Source of the DNA: DAOUBP01 sp964474695
Lineage (GTDB): Bacteria; Chloroflexota; Anaerolineae; CG2-30-64-16
Length of the DNA stretch: 64,000 bases
Reading direction: 5' to 3'
NCBI GenBank assembly: GCA_964474695.1
Contig: CAYYTK010000008.1
Location: 62,001 to 126,000 of the forward strand
The notes beneath the pieces are model-generated. The model saw nothing but the letters and a program-made list of their open reading frames with translations. It was not told the origin of the DNA and did no database searches. A program made the position numbers and the translations under genes. Below are positions 58,129 to 64,000 of this stretch, in pieces (the first letter of the stretch is position 1; the number at the start of each line of letters is the position of its first letter).

Positions 58129-61107
58129 TCACCTGATCGTCACAGGGGTTTCCAGCAGCGTTTGATCGGCCGCGCCCGTCGTTTGCAGCCGTTCCCCGCT
58201 CGCCGCATCATAGAATCCGATCGCCAGGCGGTAGACCCCGGCAGGGGCATCCGCTGAAACCGCCACCGTGTGCGCATCGACCAGGTACTCGCCGGCCAGC
58301 CAGCCGGGGGTCGGGAACGCGCCCCCGCCCGGTTCGGCATCGCCATAGCCGCAGACGCTGTCCGTGGCATCGATCAAATGGACGAAAACGGTGTAGGGCC
58401 TGTCGCTGGCAGCTAACGCCTGCCAGTGCAGCGTGAGGTTGAACGTGCCACCGGGCTGCGCTTCGGCCGCGGCGAGGTCGTAGCCCACCAGCCGGGCCAG
58501 TGAGCCGAAGGTGGCATCGGCGGCTTGTTGGGATTGCGGCGGGGTCATCTGGTGGGAACGACCGCGCACGGTGACCGTCCCCAGCGCAATCGTGTCAGCC
58601 CCGGCGGACGTGCGCAGGCGCGCCTTGTCCTCGGCCCGAAACAGGCCGGCGATGAGCCGGTAGCGGCCATCGGGGGTCGACGCCGGGATGCGGAAGCCGG
58701 CCTGCGTGCGCATCAACGTGCCGGGCGCCCAGCTCGAGGTGGGCCAGGCAGCGCCGGGCGGCGCCTCCCACAGTGCCACCGGCGCGCCGTCCCGTCCAAG
58801 CACCTGCACAAAGGCGACCGCATCGACCGTGGGTTGGGCGGCGGCCTGCCAGAACAGGCTGACCTTGCGCAACTCGCCGGGAGCCAACACGGCATCCTCA
58901 GTGCTGTGGCCCAGGAAACTCAGGCCGTCCGTCAGGTCGGCGGTGCGCCGCGTCGCGATCGGCAGCCGTTCCGGGGACAGCTCGCGGCCGGCGGGGATGA
59001 CCTCCATGTCGAACAGCCGGGCCGCGGGACCGAGGACGCGCCCGTCCTGCGCCAACGCTTCGATGGCGCGGCTGCTCCCCTTGGGCTGGATGACCAGGTC
59101 GACATGATAACGTCCGGGTGGCGTGCCGGCTGGGATCAGCAGGCCGAGGCGATCGGTGGCGTGCCAGGCATCCTTCGACTCCGTCCCGCGCACCGATGCG
59201 GGGCTCCGCTCAGGATGATCTGCTTGCAGGGTGAGTCCACCCAACGGCTCATAGTCGTGCTGCGCCCAAATCTGCCCCAGGTCATCGGTCAGGCGCACGC
59301 TGACGTTGAGCACCGGGGGAGCTGCGTCGGCCTGCCACGCAAGCTCGATCGGCGTCACGGCATTGGCTGCGGGCGCCGGTGCGACTGATCCGGCCGCGGT
59401 TTGCAGGTGCACTGTCCTCCCCTCCGGCGTTGCGAACTGGATGCCGGCCTCTGTGGTTGTAAGGGGCGTTGTGTTCTGGTTTGGATCCGCCCATGCGCTG
59501 AGACGGGTGCCCGGCCCGTACCACTCGTTAACGAACGGCATTGCCCGTCCGGCCAGGTGCGCCTCGACCTGAGCCTCCAGGATGCCGCCCAAGGCCAGGT
59601 GCGCGGGGAACCAGACCCGGCCCTGCGCCAGTGCGGCGTCCAGCGCATCGGCGACGGCGGAATCCCAGGCTGCATCGGGGCTCAGCAGGGGGGCCGGGCC
59701 GTCCCCGGGGGCATAGCTGCGCCAATAGCCCACCTGCCACGGATAAACGGCGAAGACCGTATCGCCGGGCAGCCCTTGTTCGCTAACGCGCGCGATCAGG
59801 GATCGGTAATCGTCGTCGGCATAGCGCGGCGCAGTGTAGAATGCCGCCAGGCTGGCGACCGAAACCGCCGCCACAAGCCCCAACATGACATAACCGGCAG
59901 CGCGCCAGCGCGTCCACAAGGCATCCAGGCCGGCCGCTGCCAACAGCACGAAAGCCGGCAGCGCCAGGATCAGCAGCCTTTCGCCCCGCTCCGGGAAGAA
60001 GGGCGCGCGCAGGGAGATCAACCAACCGAGGAGCAGGGCGCTGAGGAGGAGCGTGGCGAGCATGGCGATGGCGTGGTGCGTGGTGCGTATTGCGTACTGC
60101 GTACTGCGTACTGTGGTTTGTGGATATGTTGTTGGAGGGCGGGTGAGCAGCAACCACAGGCCGACCGCAATCGGCAGCAGCAGCACCAACGCGGCCGGCC
60201 ACCATGCTGCCAGGGGGCCTTCCAGGTGCCCTGCGCTAAACGCGGCCAGGTGCCGCGCGATGTAGGCGATCAGTCCGAGCGGCTTATCCGCGTCGGCAAC
60301 GACCTTCTGGCTGACGTACAGCGCCAGCTTCGGGGCCGCGAAGAGAATCCACGGCAGATACAGCAGCGCAATTCCCACCTGGGCCGCCAGCCATCGGGCC
60401 AGCGCCCGCCCATCCCGGCGCCAACGCCATAACGCATAGAGGGTGATACCGATCGGCAGGAAGGCAGCGTAGTATTGAGTGTAGAGCGCCAGGGTGGTGA
60501 GAAGGACGTAGGTGAGCAGCGCGTCCCAACCCGTTCGTCCCTTTGCGCCAGCCGGTTTCAACCGGCTTTCGTCTGTATCAGACCGAGGTTTCAACCCCGG
60601 TCGGGCCATGTCAGCAGCCCCCACCACCCGCCATGCCGCGACCATCACACCTGTGCTCAACAGCGCCACCAGCCCATACATCCGCACTTCCTGGCTGTAG
60701 AACACGTGCATGGGGCTGATGGCCAGCAAGAACGCGGCCAGCAGCGGCACGCGCTGTCTACCGAAGAGCCGCCGACCGGCCAGGTAGATCGCCGGAACCG
60801 CCAGGACGCCGAAGACGACCGAGAGCAGCCGCAACGCGACCGGACCCGCTCCGAGCAGGCCGGTCCAGCCGTGCAAAAGCGCGTAGTAGAATGGCGGGTG
60901 TATATCCTCGGCGGTCAACGCAGCCATCTGGCCCAGGGGGTGGGTGGCGAACCAGACGGAATAGCCCTCATCCCACCAGAGCGGCTGGAAGTTCAGCCGC
61001 AAGATGCGCAGGAGGAGGGCTGAAAAAGTGATGAGTCCCAGAACCCCGGCTGCTGCTCGGAACCGGGGTCCTGTTTTGTCCGGACGGTCGATCAGCGTCT
61101 GTTCCAA
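58129..61107 (-). CDS. GT39-type membrane glycosyltransferase with large extracytoplasmic beta-domain region
   Basis: A 992-residue protein. The N-terminal 480 residues are an ArnT/PMT-like GT-C glycosyltransferase: WWDEGYSVWFA (about 43, catalytic DE), DIHPPFYYALLHGW (about 67), YSQEVRMYGL (about 136), LYTQYYAAFLPIGI (about 211), SLRAPFFPERGERLLILALPAF (about 367), with about ten helices. The C-terminal half is soluble, with repeated beta-domain motifs (LAWQADAAPPVLNVSVRL; LFWQAAAQPTVDAVAFVQVL; LHWQALAASDRPYTVFVHLID). It should transfer a sugar from a lipid donor at the cell surface. Three stretches (about residues 168-189, 327-346, 630-646) are encoded by dispersed repeats. TTG 61107 overlaps the lipoprotein stop by 16 bases. 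Confidence 0.85.
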   Translation of the reverse strand: MEQTLIDRPDKTGPRFRAAAGVLGLITFSALLLRILRLNFQPLWWDEGYSVWFATHPLGQMAALTAEDIHPPFYYALLHGWTGLLGAGPVALRLLSVVFGVLAVPAIYLAGRRLFGRQRVPLLAAFLLAISPMHVFYSQEVRMYGLVALLSTGVMVAAWRVVGAADMARPGLKPRSDTDESRLKPAGAKGRTGWDALLTYVLLTTLALYTQYYAAFLPIGITLYALWRWRRDGRALARWLAAQVGIALLYLPWILFAAPKLALYVSQKVVADADKPLGLIAYIARHLAAFSAGHLEGPLAAWWPAALVLLLPIAVGLWLLLTRPPTTYPQTTVRSTQYAIRTTHHAIAMLATLLLSALLLGWLISLRAPFFPERGERLLILALPAFVLLAAAGLDALWTRWRAAGYVMLGLVAAVSVASLAAFYTAPRYADDDYRSLIARVSEQGLPGDTVFAVYPWQVGYWRSYAPGDGPAPLLSPDAAWDSAVADALDAALAQGRVWFPAHLALGGILEAQVEAHLAGRAMPFVNEWYGPGTRLSAWADPNQNTTPLTTTEAGIQFATPEGRTVHLQTAAGSVAPAPAANAVTPIELAWQADAAPPVLNVSVRLTDDLGQIWAQHDYEPLGGLTLQADHPERSPASVRGTESKDAWHATDRLGLLIPAGTPPGRYHVDLVIQPKGSSRAIEALAQDGRVLGPAARLFDMEVIPAGRELSPERLPIATRRTADLTDGLSFLGHSTEDAVLAPGELRKVSLFWQAAAQPTVDAVAFVQVLGRDGAPVALWEAPPGAAWPTSSWAPGTLMRTQAGFRIPASTPDGRYRLIAGLFRAEDKARLRTSAGADTIALGTVTVRGRSHQMTPPQSQQAADATFGSLARLVGYDLAAAEAQPGGTFNLTLHWQALAASDRPYTVFVHLIDATDSVCGYGDAEPGGGAFPTPGWLAGEYLVDAHTVAVSADAPAGVYRLAIGFYDAASGERLQTTGAADQTLLETPVTIR
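59170..59217. repeat. 48-base dispersed repeat within the glycosyltransferase gene (copy of the 11.56-kb unit)
   Basis: Aligns without gaps to 11557-11604 at 43 of 48 positions. It holds ATCCTTCGACTCCG at one end and CTCCGCTCAGGATG at the other, and is read in frame as part of HPERSPASVRGTESKDAW. Confidence 0.88.
60068..60125. repeat. GCGTACT/GTGGTGC word array within the glycosyltransferase gene
   Basis: GTGGTGCGTGGTGCGTATTG then three TGCGTAC units. On the coding strand it gives TTVRSTQYAIRTTHHAIA, in a loop between two membrane helices. Confidence 0.8.
60550..60604. repeat. Double AACCGG-type palindrome within the glycosyltransferase gene
   Basis: AGCCGGTTTCAACCGGCT (60550-60567) is an almost perfect 18-base palindrome; a second, CCGAGGTTTCAACCCCGG, starts at 60584. 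They encode ARPGLKPRSDTDESRLKPAG in a loop between membrane helices. Confidence 0.85.
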
Positions 61108-62021
61108 TTCAGGAGGACATCGTGGGTGATGTCCAGGAGGGTGCCGTTGATGGGATCAGAGACTTCGTTGCCGCCGCTGTCGAGAATCACCGCGCGGAAG
61201 GCGCCGGCCGCACGGGGCAGCTCCAGCTTCACGTTGTAGAGAAACTCGCTTGGCTGGCCCGTGTATGCGTATTGCCAGGTATAATCGACCGCCTGCTTGC
61301 CGGAGCCTCCCGGTGCACTCACCGACAGCGTGTAACCGCTGCCAGCTCCAGCCTGGCCTTTCGTGCCCAGGCGCCCCCAGAAGGTCACTACGGAATGGTT
61401 GGTGTTGTCGGCGTTCCGAAACTCGGCCCCTGCCTGCGCCCAGGCGAGGGATGACGTGGTGGCAGGCGGCTGTGTTGCTGCCGGCCGGGTTGTCGGCCTC
61501 GCGGTCGGTCGCGGGGCGCTTGTTGGCGGGGCCGGGATGTTCGCGGCCACCTGCACGCTCTCGGCGCCTGTCACCCGAACCAACTGGCCCGAGACCCAAC
61601 CGGCGCGGCCGTTGTAGTCGAATTGCCACCAGTTCCCCGCCGAGTTCTTCCCGGTGATCGGGAAGGTCTGCCCCTGGCGTATCTGGCCGATGGCGTTGTA
61701 GTTGGTGCCCGGCCCGCTGCGCACGTTGAGCGTGGCGCCGGTCACGGTGAAGGAGGCCGGGGCTGGGGTTGGCGTGAGCGTCGCTTCCGGCGTCGGCGGT
61801 ACGGGAGTGTCTGTGGGCGCCTCAGCAGTGGGCGTTGCCGTAGGCGGCGCAGGGGTCGGCGTCGAAGTGGGCTTTGCCGGCGTATTCGTGAAAGTCGGCC
61901 TCAGCGTCTTGGTCGGCACCGGCGTCATGACCGGACCCCGGCTGCCGCGGCCATCGGTGCAGGCGGTCGCGACAGTCAGCAGCAATGTCAGGGCAAGCAG
62001 CACCCATATACGCACACGCAT
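61092..62021 (-). CDS. Lipoprotein with Pro/Thr spacers and SH3b domain (first of three)
   Basis: A 309-residue exported lipoprotein. Signal peptide MRVRIWVLLALTLLLTVATAC has a lipobox with Cys at residue 21. A TPxPT spacer (about 32-90) leads to a bacterial SH3 domain (TGATLNVRSGPGTNYNAIGQ ... GNWWQFDYNGRAGWVSGQLV, about 94-150). After a second Pro/Thr spacer comes a C-terminal beta domain (about 195-309; GYTLSVSAPGG, GGNEVSDPINGTL). ATG 62021 has GGGAG 8 bases upstream; the frame opens earlier at 62096. SH3b domains often bind cell-wall peptides; here a surface anchor role is inference. Confidence 0.82.
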   Translation of the reverse strand: MRVRIWVLLALTLLLTVATACTDGRGSRGPVMTPVPTKTLRPTFTNTPAKPTSTPTPAPPTATPTAEAPTDTPVPPTPEATLTPTPAPASFTVTGATLNVRSGPGTNYNAIGQIRQGQTFPITGKNSAGNWWQFDYNGRAGWVSGQLVRVTGAESVQVAANIPAPPTSAPRPTARPTTRPAATQPPATTSSLAWAQAGAEFRNADNTNHSVVTFWGRLGTKGQAGAGSGYTLSVSAPGGSGKQAVDYTWQYAYTGQPSEFLYNVKLELPRAAGAFRAVILDSGGNEVSDPINGTLLDITHDVLLNWNRR

Positions 62022-62092
62022 CTCTCGATCTCCCTCATGTACAAGAATGGGGAACACGGCAAGCCGGTTGACCCCGGAGGTTGCTGGCGGCT

Positions 62093-63214
62093 TCAACGCG
62101 CCAGCCAGTAGGCGATATAGACTACCAGATTGCGGTAGGAATCGCCCTTGGTCGTAAACGGAGCGATAGGCGAGACGCGGAAGCCGCCCGGCTTGGCCAG
62201 GTAGATCTCCCAGTCGGCCTCACCCGCGTTGATCATCTCGAATTTCAGATTATACTCGCGCGAGCCTTCGCTGGCCGCGGTGGTGTCGAAATCCCGATCG
62301 TCGAAGGATTGACGATCCTCGCTTACATCCACGCCATCCCGGCGCACATTAAGGACATAACCGCCCAACGGTTTTTGGTTGTCCGAGGGTCCCTCATACA
62401 CCTTCACATAGATCGTCATGATGCCGGTATCGCGCTGGAAGGGAAATTCCGGGCCGCGCGCAATGTCGAACGGCGGCAGCGGCGTTGGTGTGATCGTGGC
62501 GGTGGGCAGCGGCGCCGGCGGGGATGTGGGCGTCGGCGTGGGCGCTGGCGTCATCATGGGGACACTTTCGAGCGGCCCTTTGGCCGTCACGAATTCGGCC
62601 GCCACCCAAACGGGTTGATTGGCCATGCAGCACACCTGCCACCAATTGCCGTCCGGCGTGCGCCCCAGGATGGTGAGTTCGGCGCCCTGGTTCACCTCGC
62701 CGACCCGCGCAAAACTGACGTCGGGGCCGCGCCTGCCGACGAGGTTTGATGCGTTGACGACGGCGTACGGCGTCGGCACCGCCCGGGGACCCGCATCGCG
62801 CGTGGGCCGATTGGTCTCAACATCCGGCGTAGGCGTCGCCGTGGGGCCGGCCGGTTCTCGCGTGGGAGTGGGCGGCAATGTCTCGGTGGCGTAAATGACG
62901 AGACTGGTGCTGCCTTCCGGTTCGCTCCCGGACGCCTGTCCAGCGGCCGCGCCGGTTCCGGGCGCTTCAACAGTCACGCCCGGCGGCAGCGCGCCGCGAA
63001 CCACTGCCCCTGAGGTGGCCAGGGGCAGGAGTGCACCGGGCAACGGCGTGAAGGTGGCTCGAGGCGTCCTTGTGGGGGTCGCGATGGGCTGCGAACGGCC
63101 CACCAGTATCTGTCCCACGGAGCAGCTCAAGCTGACGGCCGCCAGCAGCAGGGCCAGGGCCATAATGGAATAGAGTGCGCGTCGCGTTAGCAGACGCTGG
63201 AAGGGTTCGTTCAT
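62093..63214 (-). CDS. Lipoprotein with Pro/Thr spacers and SH3b domain (second of three)
   Basis: A 373-residue protein. The N-terminal hydrophobic segment (ALYSIMALALLLAAVSLSC, about 13-31) ends in a cysteine, so a lipoprotein signal is likely. Two low-complexity Thr/Pro spacers enclose an SH3b domain (ASNLVGRRGPDVSFARVGEV ... GNWWQVCCMANQPVWVAAEFV, about 155-210). The C-terminal domain (about 255-373; PLGGYVLNVRRDGVDV, GGFRVSPIAPFTT) resembles those of the flanking genes. ATG 63214 overlaps the upstream gene stop (ATGA), so translation is coupled. Confidence 0.8.
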   Translation of the reverse strand: MNEPFQRLLTRRALYSIMALALLLAAVSLSCSVGQILVGRSQPIATPTRTPRATFTPLPGALLPLATSGAVVRGALPPGVTVEAPGTGAAAGQASGSEPEGSTSLVIYATETLPPTPTREPAGPTATPTPDVETNRPTRDAGPRAVPTPYAVVNASNLVGRRGPDVSFARVGEVNQGAELTILGRTPDGNWWQVCCMANQPVWVAAEFVTAKGPLESVPMMTPAPTPTPTSPPAPLPTATITPTPLPPFDIARGPEFPFQRDTGIMTIYVKVYEGPSDNQKPLGGYVLNVRRDGVDVSEDRQSFDDRDFDTTAASEGSREYNLKFEMINAGEADWEIYLAKPGGFRVSPIAPFTTKGDSYRNLVVYIAYWLAR

Positions 63215-64000
63215 TGCTGGCTGGTGAAAACGATATAGTACCACTTCGAATTCGCGACACTGGTATACAGGCGCACCGGCGATGACACCGGGTTATTGGC
63301 GCCATCCACCACGGCGACCTCCCAGACATCATCCCCCAAAGGTATGCCGACGCCGTTGCTGTCCCATTTGACATTAGATCTGCTGCAAAGCAGGCCGGTG
63401 CGAGGGCTCGGGCAGTCGACCGACGGGTTGACACCTTTGTCATCATCCGGAACCTGCAACACGTACCAGGTCCAGGAAGTCTGCGATGGCCCGCTGAACC
63501 AGGTGTCTCCCGTGGACAGCTTGCGGACCCGTAGTTTGTAGCCCCATAGCGGAGTCGAACCATTATAGATGACGGCATCAACCCGGAAGAAGTTCTGCCC
63601 ATGCGCATATTCTCGCACAGTCCCTTCAACTCGGAAAGGCCATGCATAGGTCGGCGTGGGTGATGGCGTAGGCTGCGGCGTAGCTGTGGCCGGCGCCGGC
63701 GGCACATTGACCACCTCTGGCACTGTCCAGAGCGGGCCGTCAACACGCACCACTGAGTCAGCAATCCAAACATCGGCGCCATTGACGCAGCAGATCTTCC
63801 ACCAATCGCCGGCCTGGTTGCGTCCAACTACCGTCACCTTGGTCCCGACGTCCAGCCGGGTGACAACCGGATAGTAGATGCTGGGGCCCTGACGCACGTT
63901 CGCCTTGTCCGTCGTCACCTCCACCATCACCGGCGGCAGCGGAGTGGGCGTGACAGTAGGTGTGGCGGTAGGCGGGCCCGGTGTGGCAGTGGGCGGCGGC
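63211..64000 (-). CDS. SH3b-domain protein, third of three (5' end beyond the window)
   Basis: At least 262 residues; the reading frame is open to the window edge, encoding a Pro/Thr spacer (PPTATPTVTPTPLPPVMVEV), so the ATG at 63930 is not the start. An SH3b domain follows (TTDKANVRQGPSIYYPVVTRL ... GDWWKICCVNGADVWIADSVV), then another spacer and a C-terminal beta domain (LWGYKLRVRKLSTGDTWF, NNPVSSPVRLYTSV). It shares plan and motifs with the next two genes and overlaps the second by 4 bases. A signal peptide presumably lies outside the window. Confidence 0.8.
   Translation of the reverse strand, partial: PPPTATPGPPTATPTVTPTPLPPVMVEVTTDKANVRQGPSIYYPVVTRLDVGTKVTVVGRNQAGDWWKICCVNGADVWIADSVVRVDGPLWTVPEVVNVPPAPATATPQPTPSPTPTYAWPFRVEGTVREYAHGQNFFRVDAVIYNGSTPLWGYKLRVRKLSTGDTWFSGPSQTSWTWYVLQVPDDDKGVNPSVDCPSPRTGLLCSRSNVKWDSNGVGIPLGDDVWEVAVVDGANNPVSSPVRLYTSVANSKWYYIVFTSQQ

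Noticed and set aside
63211..63930. Complete 239-residue SH3 protein starting at 63930
   Set aside because: The frame continues upstream as a Pro/Thr spacer to the window edge, so this ATG is internal.

Overview
The window reads as chromosomal DNA of a GC-rich bacterium, most likely Chloroflexota (Anaerolineae or Caldilineae type). The assignment is an inference from gene content: a CCA-adding enzyme fused to DHH and CBS domains, a MoaD-MoaE fusion, lipoproteins with Pro/Thr-rich spacers and SH3b domains, a CHAT/STAND/TPR operon, a ChlD-type chelatase subunit and many short palindromic repeats. There is no rRNA, tRNA, integrase, IS transposase or CRISPR array that I can see.

Layout. 1-9.7 kb: end of etfA, a ribosomal protein S1-like gene, a DksA-type zinc protein, the CCA enzyme, two Yip1-like membrane proteins, moeA and a second S1-domain protein. 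9.8-20.6 kb: GNAT and enoyl-CoA hydratase, mutL, the tig-clpP-clpX proteostasis cluster, moaC and moaDE, L-lactate dehydrogenase, D-aminoacyl-tRNA deacylase and a nuclease-like unknown. 20.6-23.7 kb (minus strand): a small coiled-coil protein, a nucleotidyltransferase-fold protein and a chlD-type chelatase gene split into two frames by an A7 run followed by a stem-loop, which has the layout of a -1 frameshift signal. 23.9-27.7 kb: an Old Yellow Enzyme, a URO-D family protein, a rearrangement scar joining two gene fragments, and an SPL-type radical SAM protein. 27.9-36 kb: a complete kdp potassium-uptake operon (small membrane ORF, kdpFABC, kdpDE). 36-39.5 kb: DEAD-box helicase, sugar nucleotidyltransferase, galE. 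39.7-41.6 kb: a secreted beta-propeller protein.

41.6-48.5 kb holds the most unusual block. One minus-strand operon with a perfect consensus promoter encodes a CHAT caspase-like protease, a STAND-type P-loop NTPase and a 1443-residue winged-helix/TPR/membrane protein. The protease and the NTPase carry the same short glycine-rich beta motif. It is probably a biological-conflict or regulated-death module. 48.5-56.8 kb is a run of minus-strand genes (transporters, esterase, mazG, an unknown with kinase-like features, TIM-barrel protein, EcsC-like, MscS-like). The window ends with rlmN, a large GT39-type membrane glycosyltransferase and three SH3b lipoprotein-type genes, the last cut by the window edge.

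A theme across the window is palindromic and simple-word repeats lying between genes, inside reading frames (mutL, moaDE, probably rlmN, three sites in the glycosyltransferase), or forming gene 3' ends (cca, sugar nucleotidyltransferase, ecsC-like). One 48-base unit recurs with 43 identities at 11.56 kb and 59.17 kb. Starts were chosen from visible Shine-Dalgarno sequences and family alignment remembered from knowledge; no database search was run.
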